Shown here: positions 46,271 through 58,925 of the stretch, piece by piece | How the letters are laid out: every line of letters starts with the position of its first letter | Position numbering within the stretch: position 1 is the stretch's first letter | DNA from: Peromyscus leucopus | Taxonomy: Eukaryota > Chordata > Mammalia > Rodentia > Cricetidae | Assembly (NCBI RefSeq): GCF_004664715.2 | Contig: NC_051086.1 | Location: 73,435,486 to 73,499,485 of the forward strand | Direction of reading: 5' to 3' | Length of the DNA: 64,000 bases | Position numbers and translations under genes: made by a program | The notes under the pieces: generated by a model | Told to the model about the DNA's origin: nothing | Databases searched by the model: none | The model's input: the letters and a program-made list of their open reading frames with translations, nothing else

Positions 46271-47109
46271 CTTTAAAATTCTTTCCTGTTCTTGGTTCAA
46301 GTCCTGAACTCTGCTTCTTGGTCTAAATCATGTGAAGACACACTTGTAGGAGCCCTTCCTGCCTCATTATCATCACTGGTGTGACCTGAAATCTCTCTGT
46401 ATCAGTGAGCCAAAATACACCTTTTCTCCCTTGATTCTCTTAGAATTTTTGCCACATTGAGGAGAAAAGTAACAAATCACATAAATTTCCTTTAGGTTTT
46501 TTGTTTTTTTGTTTTTTGTTTTTTTGCTTTCTAGTACCTTATGGTACTGTACTAAGGGTAGAGTGGGAAGAAAACTCGTAAGTAACGAAGTTCTTGGATT
46601 ATAATTATAGCAGGGGCAAAAATTGTTAGGGAAGGAAGCACTGTTTCCACAGTTTGTACTTTGGAGATACACAGTATCAGAACACGTTAGCAGGTATGTG
46701 GACAAAGTAGAGAATGCCTAACTAATAAAGATGCTGTGCAGAAATACAGAACTATTTTGAGGTCTACTACTATATTATTAACTAAGATAAAATGGTCTGC
46801 TATAACAGATTTTAAAACCCAATTCTCATTATACAATCACAGCTAGTTTATCTCTCCTGTGAAGTGCAAGCAGATATTCCAAAGGAACAAGTGGTTCTTC
46901 CCAATACTGACTTCCTCGTGACTTTGCCAGTTTCAACCTAAGGTTCATAAGGAATCCTCACAGTGGTTTCATCCCAGCTATTCAGAAGGGAAGTCAAGTA
47001 TGGGAAACACCTTGTGAAGGGTTTGTGGGTGTATGGTTCTGCCTCTGTTGCACTGATAGACCTGGATCATAGTCACATTAACTAGTGTGCAGTTTAACTC
47101 TTTACCTTA
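46271..47109. other. No gene recognised
   Basis: A T-rich (GTTTTTT)n patch at about 46496-46527; otherwise unique-looking. A 110-codon minus-strand open frame at 46373-46705 shows no family. Confidence 0.45.
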
Positions 47110-47724
47110 ACTTAGCGTCATTTTTCAAAAGGTGAGGTTGCCAAAATTTTTAATCAACATAAAATCATTTCAATGCTCTTTAATGAAGAGATGGTCCTGT
47201 TTTCATGGACTTGTTTTTGCCAGTTTCTCAAATGTGAGTTGGCTGTGTTTGGATGGCTTTATTTCTGAGCTCTACTCCATTCACTGATAAATAGGTCTAG
47301 CCCTGCACCACTGCCAGGCTGTCTCAATGATTGTAAACAGCAACTCAAAATCAATAGAACTTCTCTCAACTTTATTCTTCTTGTTCAAATTTATTATGAC
47401 TATTCTAGTTTCCTTAACACTCAGTGCAGATTTTATACTAAGCTGGATTCTACCTGCAAACATCTTATAGAACTTTGATAGGAATTCAATGTTAACATAG
47501 AGTAGATGTGTTTACAATATTGAGTTGTCCATCTGTGAATATAGCATTTCATTTATATTTTATTTTACCATTTAAAATCTTGTAGTTTTCCCAATATATG
47601 TATTCTGTACATATTTTTAGGTTTGTATATAGTTTTTTTTGTATAGGGATAATGGTATTTTATAATTCAGAATAAATGCTGTTCTGTGTTAAATTTTTGT
47701 GTTTTAAATTTTACTTTCACATAG
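47110..47724 (-). mobile_element. Old L1 ORF2 fragment, antisense, left of an LTR
   Basis: 'ctttgataggaattcaatgt', 'gtttacaatattgagttgtc' and 'ttgtagttttcccaatatat' match the antisense of ORF2. It continues after the LTR at 48264. Confidence 0.7.
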
Positions 47725-48257
47725 TTTTGTAGAATATTATTTTAAGATGTGTTACATTTGTTTATGCTATGGAATATTTGTTCAATGATGCAAAGATGTG
47801 TTGCATTATTTTATGTTGCATTTGTTTAACTCTGTGAAACTGTGTTACTTTGCCTGCCTAAAACACCTGATTGATCTAATAAAGAGCTGAATGGTCAGTA
47901 GCTAGGCAGGAAAAATAGGCTAGGCTAGCAGGCAAAGAAAATAAGTAGGAGAAATCTAAGCTAAAGAAGAATGAGAAGAGCTAAGAGCAAGAAAGGAGGA
48001 GAAGAGGATGCCAGGGGCCAGCCACACAACCACACAACCAGCCACAGAGTAAGAACGGAAGTAGGCATATAGAATAAAGAAGGTAAAAAGCCCAGAGGCA
48101 AAACGTAGTTAAAGAGAAAAGGGAAATTTAAGTTAGAAAAGCTGGCTAGAAACAAGCCAAGTTAAGGTTAGATGTTCATAATTAAGAATAAGTCTCTGTG
48201 TATTTATTTGGGAGCTGGGTGGTGGGCCCTAAAATTAAGAGTTAAAAAAAAAACTAC
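47725..48257 (+). mobile_element. Solo LTR, ERV2/ERVK-like, inserted in an old L1
   Basis: 'gtgttacatttgtttatgct', 'ctgtgttactttgcctgcct', 'ctaataaagagctgaatggt', 'aagtctctgtgtatttattt' and 'gggagctgggtggtgggccc' define the family. A perfect 6-bp duplication (acatag) lies at 47719-47724 and 48258-48263. Same family, opposite orientation, as 23242-23750. Confidence 0.93.
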
Positions 48258-48776
48258 ACATAGTTAACGTTAGTCTATAGAAACATGTTCCATTTGTATG
48301 TGTTGATATTATGTTTTGTGACATTGCTAAGATTACTAATTAGCTTTGTAAGCTGAACTTTTCTATGTGTATTTGTCAACTTTGGAATTTTCTACAAAGA
48401 CAATCAGCTTTCCTTCTACTATTTTATTCATATGCACATAGATTGCGTTTTGTAACTATATAAAAACTAGGAACTACAATTGAGAGAAAACTTATAATAT
48501 TTGTCTACGATTGACTTAACATTCTTAATGTGATTATCTCCAACTCTATTTTCTGGAAAACAACATAACTTGCTCTTTCTTTATGGATTCACAAACACCG
48601 TTGTGTATATTTGTCACATTTATGTATCCATTCCTGTGTTGATGGACACTTAAGTTGGTTCTAAAAAATAGCTACTATTGCCATCAATACTGATGTGCAA
48701 GTATCTCTAATGTGTTGATTTGGAGATTATTTGGTTAATACCCAGAAGTGGTATATAGTTGGTCCTGTGGAAGAAT

Positions 48777-48793
48777 CTTTTCTTTCTTTCTTT

Positions 48794-48845
<52 letters not shown>

Positions 48846-48934
48846 TTCTTTCTTTCTTCCTTCCTTCCTTCCTTCCTCCCTCCTCCCTCCCTCCCTCCTC
48901 CCTCCCTCCCTCCCTTCCTTCCTTTCTTTCTTTT
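48777..48934. repeat. (TTTC)n(TTCC)n(CTCC)n microsatellite
   Basis: Pyrimidine-only on the + strand, grading from TTTC to TTCC to CTCC. Three overlapping open frames are repeat shadows. Confidence 0.97.
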
Positions 48935-49879
48935 TAGGAACTTCTATGCTTATTCCTATAGTGGTTGACTAGTTTCATCCACAGCAGCTGAGTGTGGTTC
49001 ATTTTCTTCCACATCTTCACCAGCATTTGCTGTTGTCTTTTTAGTGACTGCCATTCTAACGAGGGTGGGAGGAAATGACAGTTTAATTTTAATTTGCATT
49101 TCTCTGATGCCCAGTGAGGCAGAACATTCTTTTCATATGTTTGTTGGCCATTTTACAACTTTGCTTGAGGACTATATGTTCTTTTCATTAGTCTATTTAC
49201 TCAATGTGTTTGATTCTGTGGTTGTTTATTGAGTTGTCTATGTATTCTAGATAGCAATCCTCTATATTGGATGTATAGCTAGCAAAGGTTCTCTCTCATT
49301 CTCTAGACTGACATTCATTAGTTATTACTGAGTAGAAACTTTATGTCAGTAAGTCCCATTTGCCCAAGGTTGGCATTGCTTCCTGAGGGACTGGAATTCT
49401 ATTCAGAAAGTCCTTATTTATACCAGCATCTGAACGTGTTTTTCCCAATTTTCCCAACAACAATTTCAGAGTTTCAGGTCCTTGATTCATTTTGTAGTTT
49501 ATTTGTGTACAGGATCATAGTTAAGGGTATAGCTTCATTCTTCTATGTGTGAATATTCATTTTGTGAGCACAATTTATTAAAGGGCTTATCTTTTCTCCA
49601 ATGTACATATTTTGGTATCTTATGAAAAGCCAGATGGCTCTAGTAGTGTGGGTTATGTCTGGGTCCCCCACTGTATTTCCTTGGTCAACATGACTATTTT
49701 TATGCAAGTGTCGTGCTATTTTCATTACCATGGTTTTATAATAAAGTGGTGATTAGATATGGGACTATCTTCAATATTGTTCTTTTTGCTAAGGAAGGTT
49801 TCAGCCACTAGGGCTCTTTTGTGCTTCCTTATGAACTGAAAGGTTCTTTTCATTCTATTTGTATGAAGAACAACAATGT

Positions 49880-50081
49880 AGATTTTTACTTTTATTGAAA
49901 TTTAAAATGTGTATGTGCACATGTGTACATGTGCATTAGCCACTGCTAACATGTAAAAGTCAGAGGACAGTTTACAGTAGTCAGCTCTTTCTTTCTACCA
50001 TGTCAGTCCTGGGACTGCACTCAGGTTTGCAGGCTTGGCAGCAGGTACTTCTATCTGTTGAGCAAATGCATCACCCCAACA
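49880..50081 (-). mobile_element. B3 SINE, antisense, inside the old L1
   Basis: 'aaagtcagaggacagtttac', 'gtcctgggactgcactcagg' and 'ttgcaggcttggcagcaggt' are antisense B3. Confidence 0.8.
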
Positions 50082-50515
50082 ATGGAATTTTGACGGGACT
50101 GCATGGAATCTGTAGATTACTTTCCGCACTGTAGACACTTTCACATTATTAATTATTTCAGCACATAAGCATGGGACTTCTTTCCATCTTCAGCTTTTCA
50201 AATTTTCATTTTAGAAGTTTTTCACTTTTTGTCTAGATTTATCAAAAAAGGTGATTCTTGAGGCAATTATGAACACAAAGTGTTTTGTTTATCAGTTCTA
50301 AGAGTGTTCTGATGGAATTTTATTTATGGTATCATGTAAAAGAAACTACATAAGAAATTAATAAACAAACCAACACATAAATAAATAATCTTCAAATAAA
50401 AATATCTTGGCTTCTTTTCCTATCTCTAACCCTTTCATTTCCTTCTCTTGTCTTACTGCTCTAGCTGGGATTTCAAGCACTGTATTGAATAAGAATGGCA
50501 AGCAAGTCAACTTCA

Positions 50516-50765
50516 TTCCACAGATGGTTCAACATATGCAAATCAAAAAATAAATACATGCAGGAGAGAAATCACATGATCATCTCAACCAACAAAAATG
50601 CAAAACCTCTTTATGATAGAAACCTTGAAGAAACCAGAAACTGAAGGAATAGATCACTACATAACAAAAGCTTTATGTGACATACTTATTTAGTATAATA
50701 TACTAAATAGGAAAAACTTAAAGCACTTCCACTAAATTCAAGAACAAGACAAAGGCACTGAAGAT
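50516..50765 (+). mobile_element. L1 ORF2 block in inverted (sense) orientation
   Basis: 'gatggttcaacatatgcaaa', 'gaaatcacatgatcatctca' and 'actaaataggaaaaacttaa' are sense L1 reverse-transcriptase words, while both neighbours are antisense. A local inversion, or a second fragment. Confidence 0.7.
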
Positions 50766-50769
50766 TTTT

Positions 50770-51342
50770 AAATGGCTTTTGTGCACCAACCAACATGATT
50801 TCATTGTCTTTCTTATTTAGCTTGTTAATATATATATAAACCAATAAATACAACAGTCAATATAGAATAAAATCTAACCATAATATGTTGAATCATACTG
50901 ATTTTTTTAAACTACAGAATCAACCTCATACTCTTAGGATAAGTATTTCTTCGTTATAATGTATTTTTATTGACAAATTTGGTTTGTTCATTTGTGTTGA
51001 GGAATTTTGCACTTGTCATAAGGAAGGATTTTGTATTATTTTGTATCTTTGTTTGCTTCTAGCATTAAGGTAAAGCTAACTTCATAAAATGAGTTGAAAT
51101 TCTCCTTTTCTTTTATTGTTTGAAGGAAACTATGTAGAATCCACAGTGTTTGGCAGAATTTTTAAATAAAACCATCAGTAACTGGAGGTTTACTTCTTAG
51201 CTAACTAACTTTTTAAGAAAAAATATAAATATTGTATTTTTCAACTCAGAAGCTTCTACTTTTTGAAGTTTCTAAATATCTTTTGAGTTTTCTTGCCTAT
51301 TCATTTATTTTTCATCATTTTCTATGGATCCTTACATATAAT
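50770..51342 (-). mobile_element. Old L1 ORF2, antisense, right part
   Basis: 'ttttattgacaaatttggtt', 'aagctaacttcataaaatga' and 'tttattgtttgaaggaaact' are antisense ORF2. The right limit is fuzzy; a young B1 lies at 51359. Confidence 0.65.
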
Positions 51343-51358
51343 GACAATAATAATTCTT

Positions 51359-51532
51359 TTTTTTTTTTTTTTTTTTTTTTTTTTGGTTTTTCGAGACAGG
51401 GTTTCTCTTTGTAGCTTTGCGCCTTTCCTGGAGCTCACTTGGTAGCCCAGGCTGGCCTCGAACTCACAGAGATCCGCCTGGCTCTGCCTCCCGAGTGCTG
51501 GGATTAAAGGCGTGCGCCACCACCGCCCGGCT
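51359..51532 (-). mobile_element. Young cricetid B1 SINE, antisense
   Basis: Poly(T), 'cgagacagggtttctctttg', 'tagctttgcgcctttcctgg' (cricetid-type segment), 'ccgagtgctgggattaaagg' and 'cgccaccaccgcccggc'. A perfect 16-bp target duplication (gacaataataattctt) at 51343-51358 and 51533-51548. Close to consensus, so recent. Confidence 0.98.
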
Positions 51533-51548
51533 GACAATAATAATTCTT

Positions 51549-52335
51549 ATTAGAACAATATATGACATGCTGGTTTTTTGCAGTGTCCTGCTCATCTGTG
51601 GCACAGTTAGTAATTGAGTTTTCATGGTGAGGGTGATGGGAGATATTACTTTCTAGCTTCTTCACCCATCACTTACTTTATATGAAATTGGGTGTAGGAT
51701 CACAGTAGAGACCGGATTATGCTGTCATCTTGTCTGGTCTAATCATGAGTGTGTGACTCGCTTCTGGGTGCAGTAGTTCAGTTGAGAAAACAGTGATTTA
51801 CATTTCACCCTGTGCTAAGTTAGTCTGGGATTGGTCCTCAGCATTCATGAAGAACTCTGCTCTCCACATCCAGCTTTGCTGCTGTAAGCACAAGTGATGA
51901 AGTGTTTGACTTCTCTTGCTGATGCTTCCGCCATAAACCAAATCACCTTCACATGTGGCGCGATTTCAGGCTAATTTAAAAGCACAGAAGAATGCCAAGC
52001 AGGGTACAAATTCCTTCTGGACTTGGGACTTAGTTCCATTAAAAATTTTGCAGCAAAATTGGGGAGTGAGGTGAGTATTGAAGTCTATAGTCATTTCAAG
52101 AGAATTGTTAGTGCATGTGAAGTTTCCCTGGATCTAATCTGTTCCATCTGCTGCCATCATTGCCACGAACTCTATGACTTCTTCTGAACTCAATAAATGT
52201 AGTGGTTTCTTTTCTCCTGCAGCCTCTGCCAGCTCTCCCTTTTTCCAGAAGCTGCCACGCTTCTGAAGTACACTTTCTCTATAAGCTAGTTCATTAAGAT
52301 GCTTTGCATAATATTCTCTTTAATATTCTGCTAGA
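51549..52335. other. No gene recognised
   Basis: Possibly the outer edge of old L1 near 51600-51680; otherwise unique-looking. Confidence 0.4.
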
Positions 52336-52915
52336 TAATATGTTAGTTAATTTTACATGTCAAGCTGCCTAGATCATGGGATGTCTAGATATTTCGTCTG
52401 TGAATGGTATTTAGGGATGAGATTAACATCTAAATTTGTACACTGAGTGAAGTAGACTGCTCCCTCTAATATGGCTGGGCCTCACCCAATCAGATGAATG
52501 TCTAAATAAAACAGAAAGGCTGAGGCCTTCACTGGTGAAAGGAAACTACTCCCACTCCATCGCTCAAGCATAGACTTCAGCCTGCTTCAGCTCTCAGGCT
52601 TTTAATGAGATGTCGGCTCCTTCTGCATCTCAACTCTGATGGCTTTAAATTTCACACCATCAATTCTCCTGGTCCTCAGGCTTTCAGACTCAGACCACAC
52701 CGTCAACCCTGTTGTTTCTCCACCTGCCAATTCCCACTCTTGAACCGTCTCAATCTCCATAACTGTGTGAGCCAATTCATATACACATATACATATTCAT
52801 GTAGCAATACACATAATCTATATAAAAATCACATTGATTGGTATGGATATAATGTCTATATACAGAATCTCCTATTGATTCTATTCCACTGGTTAACTCT
52901 GATGAATATTAGTAT
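52336..52915 (+). mobile_element. Ancient LTR-like repeat (eutherian, ERVL-type?)
   Basis: 'aattttacatgtcaagctgc', 'gggatgagattaacatctaa', 'cctcacccaatcagatgaat', 'aacagaaaggctgaggcctt', 'ccataactgtgtgagccaat' and 'cctattgattctattccact' form the ordered words of a well-known old mammalian LTR, family name not certain. Explains the 119-codon frame at 52605-52964. Confidence 0.75.
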
Positions 52916-53359
52916 GTTTTTGATGTTATATTACTTACATTTTATTGTTTTGTTTTGCTACTAGTGAGACAGGCTGAAGATATTCAATATTATCTGACAT
53001 AGATCTTCAGAACAATGCTTGTGTATCCCTATATAAAGAATGGATAAATGGCATGCAAGTGATAGCAGAAGAAAATCTCTGGATATTTGGCTGAATTACC
53101 ATATCCAGCTGTATCCCTATTAGACACTCAAGAGTTTCATCATATTCATGATATTAATGGTCAGCAGAACCAGAAAATGAGCATTATTTTCAAAAGACTG
53201 TAAGATTCCTTCTAGGAGACATTAGGATCAGCTTTGTTCTAGCAAACAGATGAAGGCCAATGAGTGTGAGTTGCAAGAAGTCTTGTCTTAGCTTCGACGA
53301 CCCCCTTCAGCAAGCATGCTCTGAAAAGCTACTACATGGCATTCACTTTTCTTGAGCTT
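52916..53359. other. No gene recognised
   Basis: Unique-looking sequence before the B2. Confidence 0.45.
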
Positions 53360-53374
53360 AAAAATGTGATCAAG

Positions 53375-53557
53375 AAGCCTGGAGAGGTGGCTCAGAGGTT
53401 AAGAGCACTGCTTGCTCTTCCAAAGGTACTGAGTTCAATTCCCAGCAACCACATGGTGGCTCACAATCATCTGTAATGAGATCTGGTGCCCTCTTCTGGC
53501 CTGCAGAGATACATGCAGACAGAACACTGTATACATAATAAATAAATCTTTAAAAAA
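53375..53557 (+). mobile_element. B2 SINE, complete
   Basis: 'ggagaggtggctcagaggtt' (tRNA-like head with pol III A-box), 'gagttcaattcccagcaacc' (B-box), 'tctggtgccctcttctggcc' and an AATAAATAAATC + A-tail end. A 15-bp target duplication with one change (aaaaatgtgaYcaag) at 53360-53374 and 53558-53572. Confidence 0.98.
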
Positions 53558-53572
53558 AAAAATGTGACCAAG

Positions 53573-54633
53573 GAAGACAGAAGGAGTTTGCAGCCTAGGA
53601 AGGGGAACTCAAGCAGGGAGACACCTAAGAAGTCAACGGGAAGAAAGCTGAAGTGACAAGAATGGAAAAGGTGATGCTAAAGTGGCTGCTGTTCTTGCAG
53701 AATCTGAATAATTATGGAGTACAGCTTTGAAGCGATTCTTAAATAAGAATGGGAGTTGCCCTGGATGACCTCTTAGATGACCTCTCACTGTGAGGAGCTC
53801 CCAATCATTGGTACCTACAGAAATAACTAACACAGCTTCTGCTACTAGCATTCAATGACAGTTAAAGCGATCGTTCTCTTCCTTGGGGAACAAAAGACGG
53901 GGTGACTATTCTCACTGTCAGCCAGTGAGACTCCTCTGTGTCAGGAGTACCCTGACTCTTCCACATAATTTGTTATGTTAACATACAGTTCCACCACTTT
54001 CTACAGAGCCCTTTGTTTGAGCTTTCATGGCTCCATCAACTGACCCTTAATTCTGAGCAGGACCCCTGTGTACTTTATGTAAGTTGCCCGTTTCCTTTCC
54101 TGGATAGCAGTTACCCTAGTCTCTGATTTCATGGACTGTGTGTGTGTGGTGTGGGTCTGGCACTTTATACGCAGGATGTAGCTTTCTTCCTGACACATGA
54201 CGAAGTGCGATGCATCCAAATGTCCCAGTGAGCACGGCGTTAACTGAGTGCCATGCCTGGGGAGTAGGGTGTGTACATCTCGAAGTCATAAAGGAGTTGG
54301 GGGATCAGCCTATTTTTGTGAAGCCACGAAGGAAAAAGAATTTCTCTAGGGCTAGGTCTCTTCATAACTTTCCCTCCATTCTTGAATCACTAGAACTGGG
54401 GAGGGGGCTTACAACTTACCTAAGGCCTCATTGAAGAAGAAAACTTCAACCTATAGCCAGGAACAAGCTCTGAATATGTATGAATCCATGGATACATAGG
54501 GCATGTTTTCAGAGCTGCTTTCTCAGAAATATTTTGGAAAACACACACAAACAAATAAAAACAACCTTCTCAATCCATCCAACTTGGGTTTGAAATTCAT
54601 CCCAAGTTTTGACCCTAAAGTAGCCAGGATGAG

Positions 54634-54638
<5 letters not shown>
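53573..54638. other. No gene recognised
   Basis: Unique-looking; short open frames only (64-74 codons). Confidence 0.45.

Positions 54639-54699
<61 letters not shown>
54639..54699. repeat. (TG)n microsatellite
   Basis: About 30 TG units, then a G-rich GGTGGGGGAGGAGG. Confidence 0.97.
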
Positions 54700-57472
54700 T
54701 GGGGGAGGAGGTGCTGGTCTGGTGGTAGGCCACTGACCGCTGAAAGTCTAGCCCTCATGTGCACACATCCCCTGGGGCCCTGGTGCTGAAGGAGCCTGCT
54801 CGACCTGCCTTGTGGGGCTAACTGCTGACAGCTTTCTGACTGGGCCGGTCACCACAGTAACTTTCCGAAACCTCCCACAGCGGGGTTGGGGGAGGGGAAC
54901 CCAAAAATCCCAAATATAATTTAATTTCCAGGGCAAAGATTTTCATGTAGAAAAATGACCGAAGCTTTTCCTAGAGGAGAGGCTGCACTCTCTCGCATGA
55001 CCACACTGCCCCCTTGAGCATTAAGCTGAAACCCTGCACAGAGCCCAGCTTCAGTTGTAGTCTGGATAGAGCAAGCCATCCACCGGGACAGAGCCGGGAA
55101 ACAGATAGAGACAGGCAGAAGACCAAATAAAAATTAATATCATGCTGAGCATCATGGTCCTCTTCTAGAAGCTGAAGAGAGATCATCTCAGCTTCAAGAA
55201 AATCAAGTAATCATCTTGTCTGAGAAAAGATTATGTGACAAGTCGATGCTGGCCGTGGGAGAGGAAGGCTTGGAGTTCTGTGGGACTTTCTAACCCTACT
55301 CAGTTTGATGAAAAAGGAAAATTACAAAATCTGTCAAGAAGTCACAAATTCAGCTGAGACAAGGAGATGGCTCGGCTCAAGGCGTGATGATCAACAGTCA
55401 AATGGGACTGTATTCTGCAAGGATGTCCTCTTCTGGGAATTGAACAGAGATGTTCAGGAAATAGGAAGGATGCCTACGGGAGTCCCAGGGGCACAAGTTT
55501 AGACAGATACAAGGTGGGCACATCAAGATGACTATGTAGTCCTTTATATATCATTTGAATTTTTACCTTAAAGGAAATGGGAAGATGTTTAGTGGGACGT
55601 CCTGCCTGTCAATCAGTCTTTGATAAAATCAGAACTCATTGCAAAGGACTAATGCCCAAGACCCAAGCAAAGGTAGACAGATTTGAGAAGAAATAAGATA
55701 ATATGACATGATACATGAGATAGAGCGTTCTGTGTTACTATATGGCCCTAATATAATGAATAGACATTTTAGCCTTTCTAATATTTACCATTGTGTAATA
55801 GACCGATGCAGTTAATATAACCTGACTTTTTAACACGTTTGCAGGATGGTGATGCATTAGGAACCAGCTTCTGGTATTTGTACACTTTCTCATAGACTCT
55901 AAACAGTTCCATATTCTTTGTGTTTTCTTGGCTTCTCAGACGTGGCCATTCCCATGTGCTATCCAGGGCCAGACTTATTTGTGAATTTCCTGTCTTTTAG
56001 CTGATCTATAATCCACCCACATTTTCCCAGGGCTGAAGACAGCATAAGTCCTCAGTTGCCCACCTGAGCTATTTGGTTTTCCTTTGGAGACAAAAGCCAC
56101 TGGAGTATACCTTTGAAGAGTCTGATAGCCATAGAGCACAGAGCCATGGAAACTGAAAATAGAACCAGAAAACATATTTATTCTTTCCCCTGAGCACTTT
56201 CGCAAGGCAGGAATGATGACGCAGCCTCACTGGCGGGCCATAAATTGTCCAATTTCTTCACGCCTCCAAGCTGACGCCAAGCTGTCACCAAGATCTGGTC
56301 TTGATCTTTTCTAGTCTGGCGCTTCGCTTTTGCAAACTCCAGCCTGGCTCCTTGCAGGCCCTTTCTGATTAACTTGGGATCTGGAGTTCCTCAGCCTAAT
56401 TCTGCCCATTCAAGAAGTGATGTAACAACACATGGTTTCCTGGGACTTCCAGAATCTCAATGAAAATAAGGCGATGGAAAAACCATGTAGCTTAAACCAA
56501 CACGGGTCCCATTTGCTCTGAGACTTGACAGCCAGCCTGCATTACAAGTGGCCAGTCATTGTGGACTTCCCTGACCATTTTATTTAATGTTGTGACCTGC
56601 CTGCTACCCCTAACTCCCTTGCCTCCTCCCAGTTCTTGTGTGGCCTTCCATTTCCACTCGCTTATTTTAGCTATTGTTTTCTGCCCGCCGACCACTTCCT
56701 CCCGAACGCCAAATCTTAGCTTCACAGCACAAAAATGGTTGTTTTTTGCTTTGCTCAGTGCAGTAATTAACGAGTTTATAAATGTGGCTTGTATGTGATG
56801 TGCTCAACAGATGTTTTCTAAACACACAAGCACGTGTGTGTTTATGCACCTCTGTCCACACATACACTTGCACATCTGTTTTTCAGTAAGAACTAGCGAG
56901 GTAGCTAAATAGAGGGAAATGGGTAGGCAAATAAGTAGGGATGCAAATGAGTTGGCAAGAGTACCTAGGAAGAGAGATGGGTGAGAAAGAGAGAACATGG
57001 CATCATCAGGGGCGACGAGAGTGACACTCACCATGTCCATTTCTCTGGTCACAATGGGTTCTGCGCAAGTTATTAGCACAACCAATGTTACTATTACTTA
57101 CTATATCACAGAGGAATGACTGGAAGTGAGTCTCTTCCGGGAAATCCAGATGTCTCTATGTCATTGTTCAGACCTCAGTCAAAGAACCATGGCCCCTACT
57201 TATGTGTGATATTAGCCTGAGATTTAGAACTATCTGTCCCTGCCTGGAGCACACTCCATACCATAGATCCTATCATCACTTTTACTTGAAGATGTGAGAT
57301 AAAACACAGAGTTCTTCTCAATGCAAAGGGCCAAGTTGTGGGGCTGCATCGCAAATTAGCTCTAAGACAAGCTCGGTAAAGTGAACGCTATCTGAAGACC
57401 ATGGTAACGAGAGACACTACTATGCTACCCTAGTCCCACCCCAACCTTATGAGGCGGTATTCTAAGCCTCAT
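54700..57472. other. Repeat-poor 2.8 kb; no gene recognised
   Basis: I recognise no transposable element here. Short open frames on both strands carry no known protein. A CRE-like 'atgatgacgcag' lies at 56213. Either unique intergenic/intronic DNA or old sequence beyond recognition. Confidence 0.45.
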
Positions 57473-57480
57473 TCTAGGGC

Positions 57481-57678
57481 AGTGGTTCTCAACCTTCCTA
57501 ATGCTGCAACCCTTTAATACAGTTCCTCATCTTGTGGTGACCCCAACCATAAAATTATTTCGTTGCTGCTTCATAATTGTAATTTGCTACTGTTATGAAT
57601 CATAATGTAATTATCTAATATTCAGGCTATCTAATATCTGACCCCCAAAAAGGTCATGGCCTATAGGTTGAGAGCCAC
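57481..57678 (+). mobile_element. URR1 (hAT-Charlie) element
   Basis: 'agtggttctcaaccttccta' start, 'atgctgcaaccctttaatac', 'cttgtggtgaccccaaccat' and an inverted end 'aggttgagagccac'. A perfect 8-bp duplication (tctagggc) at 57473-57480 and 57679-57686 proves a hAT-type insertion. Confidence 0.96.
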
Positions 57679-57855
57679 TCTAGGGCATTTATGGAGCCCC
57701 AGTATTTTCCTTCCTTCCCACAATCTAGTCTCAGTTCTGGAAACCTCTAGACTATGCTTTAATACTTCAAGTGCTCCCTTAATCGGGGTGTTTTGAAAGT
57801 TTTCACTGCAAAAGGAGGGCTGCTATTTCTCCCTTTCTCTTCTTCTCAGAACACA

Positions 57856-57856
57856 T

Positions 57857-57900
<44 letters not shown>
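57856..57900. repeat. (CA)n microsatellite
   Basis: About 22 CA units. Confidence 0.97.
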
Positions 57901-57902
<2 letters not shown>

Positions 57903-58696
57903 TAAGATTATTTTTCTATGGTCTTAGTGAGCACATTATTCATCTCTGCTGGTGAAGAATTCATCTGGAATAATTACCTACGTGGATGCAGACCTCTGTT
58001 TAGTCAACTATGAATTGAAATTAAACCTGCTTCTTTTATCTTTTTCTAGTAAAAGTGCACAAAGGTGCAACCCATTCCTTTTCCCTCTGGGAAATCTACA
58101 TATTCATGTTGTGTTCAATGAGAGTGTTGCTATGGTAATGATTATGGCTTTACAGTAAGTACCAAGAAAATCAGCAGCGAGAAAAATAATTTTATTTATC
58201 ATTCACCCCTGTTCTTTTTCTCTCTCTAGTCCCTGTGCCCTGAAGTCTGCCAGCATTCCTTGCTACAAATGTTATTTGGTTTTGACCTTGGTCTGGGTGG
58301 CCACTGTGGGCAAATGTGGATAGTTCAAAATGAACTGAAGTCTATTACATCATTTCTTCCACTCTTTACTAAATGAGGTAAGGTGGCTCTGAGAACAAAA
58401 CAAAACAGCCAAGAGATACTTTTTCTATCTGTGCTCTCTTGTGGATGTTCTGTGTGAATGTGTATTTTACACCAGGAGCCTCAAGCTTCCTTCTCAGCAG
58501 GATCACAATAGTAAAATGCATGCATGTTTCCCAGTTTCCTTCCATTCTTACTACCCTAAACCCAAGAGCCAAATGAATGGCACCCACAGAAGCAGATGGA
58601 GTAGATCTGTAGCATGGCTGAGCTGGATTTCTCTGCAAGTGCTTCTCATTGAGCTCCCATTTTTATTATTTTTAAAAATACTGGTTGTTTTTTGAG
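57901..58696. other. No gene recognised
   Basis: Unique-looking. Two overlapping 84-89-codon frames at 58369-58695 have no recognised product. Confidence 0.45.
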
Positions 58697-58925
58697 GTGG
58701 TATAATGCTGTGAGTCATGACCCCTTGGTGGGTCAGATGACCTTCTCACAGGGGTCACTTGCCTAAAACCACTAGAAAACACAGATATTTATATTACAAT
58801 TCATATCAGTAGCAAAATTACAGTTATGAAGTAACAATGAAAATAATTTTATGGCTAGGGGGGTCACCACAACATGAGGTATTATACTAAAGGGTCACAG
58901 CATTAGGAAGGTTGAGAACCACCTT
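58697..58925 (-). mobile_element. URR1 (hAT-Charlie) element, antisense
   Basis: 'gtgagtcatgaccccttggt', 'aaaacacagatatttatatt', 'agcaaaattacagttatgaa' and 'aaggttgagaaccac'. Opposite orientation to 57481. Confidence 0.93.

Larger units (their letters stand above)
48264..50515 (-). mobile_element. Old L1 ORF2 and flanks, antisense, interrupted
   Basis: 'ggaattttctacaaagacaa' continues 47110-47724. Later: 'cctgtgttgatggacactta', 'ctgccattctaacgagggtg', 'atttgcatttctctgatgcc' and 'gtctcactcattctctagactg'-like words follow a classical antisense L1. 'ctctagctgggatttcaagc' and 'actgtattgaataagaatgg' near 50460-50495 are the antisense reverse-transcriptase region. Broken by a microsatellite (48777-48934) and a B3 SINE (49880-50081). 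No functional ORF. Confidence 0.75.

Noticed and set aside
53375..53460. tRNA gene
   Set aside because: The A-box/B-box-like words belong to the tRNA-derived head of a B2 SINE with target duplications.
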